Source: Prunella strophiata
Lineage: Eukaryota > Chordata > Aves > Passeriformes > Prunellidae
Length of the DNA stretch: 64,000 bases
Direction of reading: 5' to 3'
Assembly: GCA_036583965.1 (NCBI GenBank)
Contig: JAZBQD010000027.1
Coordinates: 22,699,001-22,763,000, forward strand
Below the pieces are notes generated by a model. That model made no database searches and was not told the DNA's origin. It worked only from the letters and a program-made list of their open reading frames with translations. The position numbers were made by a program, and so were the translations under genes. This document shows, in pieces, positions 49,535-61,500 of the stretch; the first letter of the stretch is position 1, and the number at the start of each line of letters is the position of its first letter.

Positions 49535-52500
49535 GTACGGGGAGGCACGCCAGCGGACGGGGGGCTCGGGAGGAGCTGCCCGGGGGCTGCTGCCAGTCCT
49601 CTCCTGGCCCTGGGGCGGCCGCGGCCCGAAGGCTGCGCAGGGTACGGGTGCGGTCGGTGCCGGGGCAGGATGGAGCGGGTCGGGGCCGGGTCGCGGCTCG
49701 CCCCGCAGGATGGAGCGGGTCGGGGCCGGGTCGCGGCTCGCCCCGCAGGATGGAGCGGGTCGGGGCCGGGTCGCGGCTCGCCCCGCAGGATGGAGCGGGT
49801 CGGGGCCGGGTCGCGGCTCGCCCCGCAGGATGGAGCGGGTCGGGGCCGGGTCGCGGCTCGCCCCGCAGGATGGAGCGGGTCGGGGCCGGGTCGCGGCTCG
49901 CCCCGCAGGATGGAGCGGGTCGGGGCCGGGTCGCGGCTCGCCCCGCAGGATGGAGCGGGTCGGGGCCGGGTCGCGGCTCGCCCCGCAGGATGGAGCGGGT
50001 CGGGGCCGGGTCGCGGCTCGCCCCGCAGGATGGAGCGGGTCGGGGCCGGGTCGCGGCTCGCCCCGCAGGATGGAGCGGGTCGGGGCCGGGTCGCGGCTCG
50101 CCCCGCAGGATGGAGCGGGTCGGGGCCGGGTCGCGGCTCGCCCCGCAGGATGGAGCGGGTCGGGGCCGGGTCGCGGCTCGCCCCGCAGGATGGAGCGGGT
50201 CGGGGCCGGGTCGCGGCTCGCCCCGCAGGATGGAGCGGGTCGGGGCCGGGTCGCGGCTCGCCCCGCAGGATGGAGCGGGTCGGGGCCGGGTCGCGGCTCG
50301 CCCCGCAGGATGGAGCGGGTCGGGGCCGGGTCGCGGCTCGCCCCGCAGGATGGAGCGGGTCGGGGCCGGGTCGCGGCTCGCCCCGCAGGATGGAGCGGGT
50401 CGGGGCCGGGTCGCGGCTCGCCCCGCAGGATGGAGCGGGTCGGGGCCGGGTCGCGGCTCGCCCCGCAGGATGGAGCGGGTCGGGGCCGGGTCGCGGCTCG
50501 CCCCGCAGGATGGAGCGGGTCGGGGCCGGGTCGCGGCTCGCCCCGCAGGATGGAGCGGGTCGGGGCCGGGTCGCGGCTCGCCCCGCAGGATGGAGCGGGT
50601 CGGGGCCGGGTCGCGGCTCGCCCCGCAGGATGGAGCGGGTCGGGGCCGGGTCGCGGCTCGCCCCGCAGTGAGGATAAAAAACCAAAATGAAGTTAACTGC
50701 TCTTCGGGAATGATGCTCTAAAGACAGAGACCTGTCAAACGGTTTCAGGGTATATGTTCAGGAAAAAGCTGAGGGAAGAGGATGCCGCTTCACTGTTCAT
50801 TAGCTGACACAACAGAGCAAGGCATGCCTAAAATAGGATTAAACACGATACCTAAGGAAATGCAAACTGTGGCTAGTCCAATCGATGCCAGTTTTTAAAA
50901 GAACTGTTTAGACGAGCATATATCTACAATTATCTAGAATGTCCAGAGTGTTTGTGAGAGAGGAAGAAACACTCTGGACATCTTTTGTAACAATGGGCTT
51001 ATAAAACTGGGGTGAAGTCTCACTGCAAAGTGCTTGAATGATATGTTCCTCTAGGAATTAATGAATAGAAAGCTTCATGACATCCTTGATAATCTGCAGT
51101 GTCTTTTGTTGAAAGTCTTGTATGTCAAATTTGACTAAAAAAATTTATACTTCTATCTGGGGTCAGCTAAGGTCCTAAGTTAATCAGCTTCTGATTATTT
51201 GTCCCACCATAATTCTCTCAGAATTACTCTGGAGGACTTATTTGGTTAATACATGCAAAAAATTACATAATTTCTTCTTCTCACCTTTACTCAAACCTTT
51301 TCCTTCTACTATGTGTTATATTTATATGTATTCTTTCTTGTTTTCCACTGTAGTTTGATTCAGAGGTATATGACCTTTCAGTAACATTTTTGACAGGGGT
51401 TGCTTAGATTTACATGCCATAGAGGGAAAACTGCCATTTAAACATTTAGCAGTTTTTTATTCTTTCAGGTTGTTATAATATATATTCTATATACTGCTCA
51501 TTGTTTAGTTGATTATTTGATTTTCAGTGTTACTAAAGTGTACCTAAATGCTAAATATTTTTTTTTCCCAATAGGCAGGACAAAAAATATTTGTTTCTAT
51601 CACGTGGACACCATTAGAAGAAGGAAAAATCAGAGAACTGGTGACTTTTGTTGTTAATGATGTTGTAAAACATCAAGCTGTGCTCCTTGGTGCTGCTGAG
51701 CAGCCCCCGAAGAAAAAGGTGGGTGTGTGTTTATTGTATCTTAATTCTGTTACTTTGGCATCTCTGATGCAAATATTGTTTTTATTACTAGAAAATTCAG
51801 TGAAAGAGGACTATAAAGTGATAAATGGTGCTGTGGAAATGCCCATTGTCCTCAACTCTTTTTAGCTGGGTTGGAAAGTAGGTACTGATAAACTACAGCT
51901 TAAAGAATAAAACTGGAACATGACCAAATAAATGGTTGCAAATAAGTGGCCTGCAAATAAGGTATTGTGAATTTTTGATCAGGAGTTCTTTTTACAGTCT
52001 TTTTAAACTTTGAATGGGTATGCTAGTAATGTTTACTTCTATATGTAAAAGAATTTAGAAAGCCAGCACACTAACTTTTATGCATGGTTCTTTTTCAGAA
52101 GAGTCTTTGGGATACATTAAAAAAGAAGAACTCTTCAGGAATATCTGCAGTAAAAGTTAAGACGAGTACTTTAGAAATTAAAAATGTTAATAAAACATTT
52201 CAAGTTTCTCAGAAGGTGGATAGACTTAGAAGTCCCCTTCAGTCATGTGAGAACCAGAACAGTGTGCAGAGCAGTACCTCCCAAGGAAATGACCCTGTTG
52301 GTGGCTCAGAGAATCAGCTGCCTCCATCTCCTATTGCACCAGTGCCTGAGGAACATGGCACTACTGTTCACACACCACTTGCCCTCAGGAGATCTACTGC
52401 CTTTGGGGATATTGCTGCCTCTGGAAATAAGGAGTTGTTGCCTGAGACAGACATCTGTAACATCAATAAATGTGTTACTGAGCACAATCAGTTGCAACCT

Positions 52501-55500
52501 GAAAGTGCCTTCAGTTCTGCTGGATTAGCACAATTGCCAATTTCAAGTGATGGAGAAGTTCTTAATTTTACTCTCTCACCAGTTTCCACTCCAGAACACT
52601 CAGCCTCTGTGCCTGTTTTAAGTACAAGGAGAATTTTAAGTCCAGATGCTTTTGTAAATGACAATTATCAAGTGGATATAGATGTAATAGAGCAGCCTAT
52701 TCCAATTCTGTCACCTGATCAATTTGTGAAGGACACTTTGTCAGATAAACCATCAAAGACTCCTAAACCTGAGCCAGCACTAATATCATCCACCACAGAG
52801 ACTTATGTTGTTAAGAGATTTCTACCCTCAAAATGGAAAAAAGATGGAGGTGTAAAGACAGAAACACATGTTCACATAGAACATAATTTAAATGAAGTCT
52901 CTGAGCTGCATAATGTAAAATCACAGGCATTTGATTGTGATAATCCCAAGGAAGATCACTGCAGTTTTCCTTCTGCAGAGGAACTGCAGGCTGACAATCC
53001 TCCTCAGAGAGAGCGAACCAAAAAGCGTCCAATTCTTTCTGCCACTGTCATAAAAAGTAAGCGTGGTGCTGCTGAAGAAACAAGAACAGAAACCTGCCAG
53101 CCAAAATCTAAAAAGTGCCTTAATAAAGCAATAATAGGATGTGCTAATGTGGTGCCTGGGCATATGGAAGCAAAAACATCTAAACACCTGCCAGTTACAG
53201 CTCCCATTTTATCTGAAAATAAATGTCACAATGACAAGGTGAATTCATCTACTGGATCAACTTCTTCATGTCGTAAGAGGAAAAGTGAAACATTTGTAGG
53301 AAATAAAGTTACAGCTCCAGTGCATGTGGAAGAAGTGGAAAGAAAAAGAGCTCTTACCTCTAGCACAGACAATCAAACACACACGACCAGAGGACCATTA
53401 GCCTTCAAACCCACGAGTGGAGAGAGAGTAGGGCAGAGAAAGAAAGCTGGTGAGCAGTGTTTCCTTCATTTACCATTTTCTGAAAGATCCTGTGATTAGG
53501 AAATGTATATAGCAAACTGAAATGTCTAGCAACAGTCAGCAATATTTCATATCTCTGAAATGTGGGCTTTTACAATTTGTTAGGTATCTGTGTTTTAAAA
53601 AACTGAAAACTAGGTGGAATTTTGGTTGGCTTCAAATTTACTTTATTCCTGTGTAAATTTTTTAATGACAATAATAGGTAAAGTATCTAAAAGCTCTTGA
53701 GCAGAGACCTTGTTACATAAATCAAATTTTCTGGAAACTTACTGCACAATATTTGTCACATGTACGTTTACCATTGTGAATGTTTGCCTCCATTGCTGTT
53801 GTCACACATTTTTAAAGTAGTATCATGTACATTGACTCCAACCCTTAACTTGGCACCACCATGTTCACCACTAAACTGTAACTCTAGGTGCCACATCCAT
53901 ACACCTTTTCAACACTTTTAGGGATGGTGATTCCACCACTTTCCTGGGCAGCCTGTGATAACTCCTAACCACCCTTCCAGTGAGGAAGTTCCTAAGTCTT
54001 TTTCCTTCTGCCTGCTTTTTACTGTCTGTGATTAGTCAGCCCATAAGGCTGTTCTCTCTGCCTTATTGTTTGCCAATACTTTGTTGCTTGAAGATTAGAA
54101 AATGCTGATGCTTGCATTTCAGTTTATTTTGGGTTTTCTAGCTGTTCCAACCCCAAATATACTCTGGAATGTGAAAGGAAATGAGGGTCTGTAACTTAAA
54201 GATATATTTAATTTGCAAAATTTAACTACCAGGAAAAATTCATCATGACTTTCAGATCAAAATAGCATATACTGCTTTCTTTAGTTAAATTATCTGTTCT
54301 CTGATCTGGATTTGATTTGGGGGTTTCAGTAATGCACTTCAATGTCAGGCTTTTTAAGATAATTTGCATAAAAACAGTGTGCTGAAAGTATTGATGTGCA
54401 GCAGGAAAAGGTGTGTTGTCTACCAGGTTATTTCTAATAATCCATCAGGATAAAGCTAGATGGGATGGACAAGGGCAGAATAGAGGGGAACAATCTCCTC
54501 CCTTGACCTCTGGCCACCTGTCCTTTGAGGCAGCCCAGGATTCAGTTCACCTTCTGGGCTGTGAGGGTGCACTCTTGGCTCATGTCCAGCTTTTTATCCA
54601 CCAGAACCCCCAAGTCCTGCTATGCAGGGCTGCTCTCTCTCAGTTCTCCCAGCCTGTTATGTCACCTGCACTTGTCAGCTTTGTGTCCACTGCAGACGTG
54701 CCAAGGGTGTGCTCAGTCTCTGTGTCATTGATAAAGTATTAAAGAGCATCAGTCCCAAGAGAGATCCCTGAGGGACACTGCTCTTCATCAGCCTTCACCT
54801 GGGTGTACAGCAATGGACCACAACCCTCATGCTGCAATTCCTTATCCACCCAATGGATAACATCCTCCAAATCCATATCTCTCCAATGTGGAGATGAGGA
54901 TTATGTGGGTCCGTGTGGAAGGCTTTACAGACCTCTAGGTAGATGACATCAGTCAGTTTCCCTTGCTGACTGTGTCAGCCACTCCACTTCAGAAGGCCAC
55001 CAGACAATTCACTGTCTTCAGTCACCTCCTTGTCTTTTATGTGCTTTAACATCACTTCCAGTGAGGATCTGCTCCATGATATTCCCAGGCACAGAAGTGA
55101 GGCTCACCAGTCTGTAGTTCCCTGCATCCACACATCCTTCCTTCCCTTTTAAATCATCAGTATCTTTTGAATGGTTCATGGGGAATTACTCTAGTTCTGT
55201 ACTTCAGAAGTGATAGGAACTTTAATATGTTAACTTTCACTGACATACTTGCTGTTGATATTTGTGTGTTAATGCTTGTAGGTTCTTCACTTCAGAAGGC
55301 ATCTAAAGCTACCAAGAGAATTAGTAAACCTGTCCCTGGATTGGCCCAGTCACACCTGACATTTGTGAAACCACTGAAAACAGGTAGGCAGACTCCTGGT
55401 GTTTGGTAAAACACTGAACAGAATGTCACAATTGTACTGCTGGTGTCAGGTAAGACCTAACTGGTGAGAGCTGAGACAAAATAGAAGATAGTACCTGAAA

Positions 55501-58500
55501 TGAATCAATACCTAGTAGAACAATATATGTAGCTTTTTGTGGTCTGGGTTCTAGGTATCTTGTCTTAGTTCTAGGGCTGTAAAAACTCAAGCCATGTTTT
55601 GTGGCTGAAATTTATTTAACAGTCCCTGATCCGCAAGTCACTGAAGATTTTAACAATCTGCTTTTTTTGTCTATAGTGCTACATGGAGTGTCAAACATTA
55701 ATCCTTTCCAGAATGAAGTGCATATTGGTTATCAAATATTTCAAGAACTGAAAAGACTTAAGTATTTTGTTGTTTTGATTTTTTTTTTTTTTTGTAAGTC
55801 ATCCCTAGGCACCCAATGCCTTTTGCTGCTAAAAACATGTTTTATGATGAACGTTGGAAGGAGAAGCAGCAACGAGGTTTCACCTGGTGGTTAAATTTTG
55901 TACTTACCCCCGATGACTTCAATGTAAAAACTAATATCTCACAAGGTAAGAGTACAGTAATTTTGTCTTCTCATTTTCTTAAGCTTTATATAATATACTT
56001 TATTAACACTAACAAGTAGTAGTACTCATTTAACACTAAACCTTTTCAGAGTCATGTTGTCGTATTTTCCCCCTTCTGATAAGTGTGGATGGCTCACTGG
56101 CTCATGGCAAGCACAGTACACCACACCCCAGCATGGGGAGGGTGCTCTGCACCAAGAATGCACTGGAATGTGTGGCTGTGGCTCTCCTCAGTGGATGGTG
56201 AATCCCCACCTGCTGGAAAATATTATAGCTGGCACTTCACTAAAAGAATAACCTACTTTTTGCTCTATCTTTACCGAAGATGGGACCATTAATCTTAAAA
56301 CTGAATTCCTAGCACTGCTCACTTATGAAATAAGTGTTCTTATATTTAATAGTTGACTAGTATTCTTGTACTTGACCACACATGTATAGTGCAACAGCTG
56401 ACAAGCTTCCTGAAGGATAAGTCATCAGTCAGAATAAAAATAACAAAATGTCAGCTTAAAGAGGGGAAGAAATAAATGAGGTGTGCAAAGCTAGCTTTAT
56501 TTGATATGTAAATGCTTGCTCATTGTGTGTGTTTCAACAGTAAATGCAGCTGCTCTTATCCTGGGGGAAGAGAACCATCACAAAAGGAGCCTTCCTAAGG
56601 CACCCACGAAGGACGAGGCGTCTCTGAAAGCGTACACAGCTCGGCGCAAGCTGAACCGGCTGCGGCGCGAGGCCTGCCGCCTGTTCACCTCGGAAACCAT
56701 GGTCAGAGCCATCCAGAAACTGGAGCTGGAGATCGAGACCAGGCGCCTGCTGGTGCGCAGGGACAGGCACCTCTGGAAAGACATAGGTAAGGGCACTGCA
56801 ACCTGGAATTCTCTCCTCTTGTGAGTAGCAAAAGGGTTATTCACACACTGAGTTTGCTGGATCTAATATTAAAAAATGCTTTCTTGCAGGAGAAAGGCAG
56901 AAAGTCCTTAATTGGCTTTTATCTTACAATCCTTTATGGCTGCGTATAGGTCTGGAGGTAAGTTCACTGCATAGTCTATAATCTAAGTTTAAAGGACATT
57001 TAGCAATTTTTTTAGTAGAGGTTATTTTGGGTTTCTTTATATTTTCTGTCATACTAATTCAGGTAGGATTCAATTCAGTTATAGCATGATGTATATATTT
57101 TAAATTGTTACAACATACTTGCTTTAAAAAATTGATTACCTTATTAAGAAGTAAAATATTTAATCAAGGATAGTGGAAGTTAATTCCATGGTCAATAACA
57201 CAAAAGCATTTCCCTGTCAGTTTCACTTTACTAAACTGGAGAAGAATGTGGTCATCTTATAGAAGTTCCTGATTGATTTCTCAGACATAGATGATCATAT
57301 GAGTTTTGAAATGAGATTAGATCTTCTGAAATTTCCTTTGGCTTTACCTTTCAAGGACTCACTTGAAAACTGTTTGATATTTAGAGACCAATTTCCATTC
57401 ATTATTTTAGAGATTCAATAATGTATATTGTTCACAAAATCACATAGTCTTTAAGGTAACTTTTAACACTTCTGCTTTTTTCCTTTTCTTTCATATTAGA
57501 CTATTTATGGAGAGCTGATAGCTTTGGAGAGTAATAGTGATGTGATGGGTTTAGCAATATTTATCCTTAATCGTTTGCTGTGGAACCCTGACATTGCAGC
57601 TGAATACAGACATCCCGTCGTGCCCCACCTTTACCGGGAAGGTAACAACTGCTTCCAAAAGAATTTATTTGTGGAACCTAATTTTTAAACTATCACTTAT
57701 TGAGTTCTGTCATACCAGGTCATGAAGAAGCTTTGTCAAAGTTCACACTGAAAAAATTGCTGCTGTTGGTTTGCTTTTTGGATTGTGCCAAACGATCCAG
57801 AATGATTGACCATGACCCCTGCCTCTTTTGTAAGGATGCAGAGTTCAAGGTGAGAGCTGGGATTTGATGTCTTCCTCCAGTATTGTCCTAAGACTCAGTG
57901 TATAATTTTTTTATTGTTTTTAATCTGACAAAAATCAAAGCTGTGTGACTTGCTAAAAACAATTTTTTAAAAAACCCCGTAATTTTAAGAATTAGACCAT
58001 GGAAATATGAAATGTAATTTGGGAGGTATAAGGGATGAAAATTGTATTCTGACTGACAAATATTGTAGTGTTAAGATTTCTTTTTTTTTTTCTTGTTTCA
58101 ACTTTAGGCTAGCAAAGACCTTTTGCTTGCATTTTCCCGGGACTTCCTGAGTGGTGAAGGTGACCTTTCCCGCCATCTGGGTTTCTTAGGACTCCCTGTC
58201 AGTCACGTTCAAACTCCACTCGATGAATTTGATTTTGCTGTAACAAACCTGGCTGTGGACTTACAGTGTGGCATTCGTCTTGTGTGCGTTGATACAGAAT
58301 TCTATTAAAATATTTATTTTATTTTTTATAATATTTCCTGTAAGCTCATCAGAGGCATTAAACCATGCAATTACCTTTGTTAGGAGAACAGTGGAGCTTC
58401 TGACCAAAAACTGGAGTCTTTCAAAACAACTGAGAGTTCCTGCAATAAGTCGGCTACAGAAGATGCATAATGTGGATATTGCTCTCAATGTCCCTTAAAG

Positions 58501-61500
58501 AGCGAGGAGTGCACTTGAAAGATGAAACTGGTAAGGCCTAGAAATCAGGGTTATTCCAAGTGCATCAGATAACTACTGCACACTTTAATCCCTTGTTTTA
58601 TTTGATAGGTGCTTCGATTGACTCCAGGGATATTGTGGATAGACACAGGGAACGAACATTAGCACTGCTGTGGAAAATTGTCTTTGCTTTCCAGGTACTA
58701 TCCAGTTGATTATTTTGTTTGGTTTTTGCTAATTACAAAGGAGTAACTTCAGGAATATTTGATGTCTGTGAAAGCCTCTACTGATCAAATTTTAGACTGA
58801 AATGATTTGCTTTGTACATTCAAAGCTCCATGTAAACTTTACTAAACTGTTAATTGTTCCCTAACAATACAGCTTGGATAATGTTTTAACTGTGCTTTTT
58901 CTTACACATTGGCTCAAGTTTTTGGAAAAAAGTGAGTTTATGCCCTATAGTAGCAGAATTGATACTTAAAAGTAAAATGATTGCAAACTGCAGGTAGACT
59001 CTTAGTAACTGATAAGGACATTTTGAGGTTACACTGATAGGCAATTATAGAGTAATCTCTGAAGCTATAGTTCTTCTACTTTTTCTTACGTCTGTCTGAA
59101 ACAGTTGATGAAACATCCTTGAAATAAGAATGAAGATTTCTTAGGCATTACTGCAATGGCATTTCAAAAGTTAGTAGAGAAATTAAAAATAGTTTTCTTA
59201 AGGCTGTTTTAAGAGTTAACTTGAGTCAGAGGGTATTTTAAAAGTAAGTGTCCAACTGACAAATCCAGTTGGAAGGAACATATTGGTATGAAAGGCAAAA
59301 TAAGATAAAAGTTGAGGTGGAATTTCACTACTAAGTAGTCAGGAATGTAAGTGCAATTAAGTATATATAAAGCAAGAATATGAAAGACTTCAGCCACAGA
59401 ACTATCACTAAGATAGGACAATATAATAGAAATAAAATGTAGTTATTTTCTTCCTTGAATACCGTTATGCTATTAAGTAGTTAACTTCCTTCATGTTAGT
59501 TCTTCTGATGCATGTGTCACAGTTGCTTTGCTTTTGATCAGAGAAATAACCTGAGTGAGTAGTGGCTTTATCCAAGCCCTGTGGATATGCTGCTTGTTCT
59601 CCAACTAACTTAAGACCTTTTGGAATCCCTTAAAAGAGGAGGATTGGTACCTGGGCTCAGTGCAACTGCAGGCAGGACTCTGAAATAGTTTCCTCTGAGA
59701 GCACATTGATATTACACAGGGAATTTCCCTGTTTCTCCCAACATTAGTTAATAAACTAATTAGTTTAAAAACTATACTTTATAAACTAACCATTAGTTAT
59801 TAAACTAATGCAGTAACTCTTTTACACAGAACAGTGGGAAGGGTAGGTTTAGGGTTTTTTATCTGCCATCTATGCTGGCAAGTCCAGATTATCCACTACT
59901 GATTGTGAGGCAGGTGCTGCTAAGAAGTGAGTGTAGATTCTCTTTAAAATGCCATGTCTAAAACTCTGTATCCAGCAGCTGTAATGCAGGACATTATCAG
60001 ACTGTTGACATGTCCATTTTTTTTTTTTTTCTTCCTAACAGGTAGATGTTTTTCTGAATGTGGAACATTTAAAAGAAGAGATTGAGTTTTTGAAGAACAC
60101 ATACAAGACAAAAGCACTATTGAGTGCTATCAAGACTTTTCCAAATTATTTTGGAGTACAGGAAGACAGTAGTAACTTCTCATCTCAGACTTACAGTGAA
60201 AATGTGAAGCTGCTGATGGCATGGGTTAATGCTGTTTGTAGATTTTACAATATCAAGGTAAATAGTTTTGTGTACACTTCCACAAGTACACCCTGTGCTG
60301 TTGTAATTCTTTACAGAGCAGAGTTCTTCAAACCATCAAATATGTAGTAGAAGCCAATGGTAATTATTTGTAAATATTCTTCTGGACTTTGTTTAATTTG
60401 ATTTGAAATAACCATTGTTCTGTGAGTTTAGCTGCACCTCTCTTTAAAAATCTGAGAAAAAAAATTCCCCTTTCACTTAGTCTTGTGCATAAAAATGCTT
60501 TTTAAAAGTTGAACATTTTTTGCTGGAATGGAAATTGTTCATGGGCTTTTACTGAGCCTTCATTTTACAAGTGTTTGTGCACAGAATTTCCAGTGTTTAT
60601 AAAAACTATGAAAACTAAACTAATTTTTGGGATAAGGTCACTTCATCTCCTCAGAGATGTTTGTTTAGAAGGGATATGTTTGCTCATTCAAGAAGGGAAG
60701 CCCTGGTCAGAGACCTGACTCTGGTCAGAATACAGTAGCAGCTGCTAGTCTTTCTGAAGAGTAAAACAGAGCTTTTAGGACTGATGCAAATTCAGAACTT
60801 ATTTCTGCATTGAAAACCCAGTGTAAAGGTATCTATAGGGGTTTATTTGGGATCCTGCTGTAGAAAGATTAGTTTCATAAATGTTTCCCTTGTAGATTCA
60901 CTGTATAATGACTCACACCTCTTTTGTTTCTGGGCTCTCACAGCTGCATGTCACTGTACAGTAAATGTTCAAAGGAAGCAGTAGTGACCTAAATTTTTTT
61001 TTGTTAAAAATAATTTGCACTTGGTCACATTTAAAGGTACAAGAGAAGAAATTCTATATCCAGTTTATACCAATTGACTAGTACAAAAATTCAAGGAATT
61101 TGTATTTTATTTAACAGGTGGAAAACTTCACAGTATGTTTCTCAGATGGCAGAGTATTATGTCATTTGATTCATCACTATCACCCCTGTTACATACCTTT
61201 GGAAGCTGTGTGCCAAAGAACAACTCAAACTGTAGAATGTTCAAAAACTGTTACAGTGGGACTAAACTCTTCCTCCTCATCTGAGTCTGACACTTCTCTA
61301 AATGCTGTGGAAGAAACATTTGATCAAAGTGAGTTATTTGATGTACAGAAGTTCATGTTAAATCTATTTCTTTGCACAATTTGATTTGACTAATGTTTTA
61401 TCTTTACAAAGCTGTAACGCCCTCAGTCCTATACAAGGAACTCCTGGACAATGAAAAGCAAAATTTCCAGCTGATCAATGCTGCAGTTTCTGACCTAGGT

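Larger units (their letters stand above)
48905..49668 (+). promoter_or_regulatory. ASPM: CpG island over ASPM promoter and exon 1
   Basis: Composition switches abruptly to CpG-rich DNA near 48905, and the island runs through exon 1 to the 40-bp tandem array, itself very CpG-dense. There is no TATA box. ASPM transcription is expected to start a short distance upstream of the ATG at 49238, near the CCAAT boxes and TTTGAA element listed separately. Confidence 0.8.

Noticed and set aside
49669..50668. CRISPR-like regular array
   Set aside because: The unit repeats head-to-tail without spacers, in a vertebrate intron; it is a minisatellite.
49238..50721. Several 350-480 codon open frames on both strands over the ASPM intron 1 array
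   Set aside because: They are by-products of a stop-free 40-bp unit read through all phases; the exon 1 donor and exon 2 acceptor give the homologous protein.
54413..54742. 109-codon plus-strand frame in ASPM intron 3
   Set aside because: It is the antisense of a decayed CR1 element.
55807..55816. TAG at 55806-55808 as the ASPM exon 5 acceptor, or translation starting at the ATG at 55816
   Set aside because: It breaks the frame with exon 4; the AG at 55797-55798 restores the conserved IPRHPMPF peptide.
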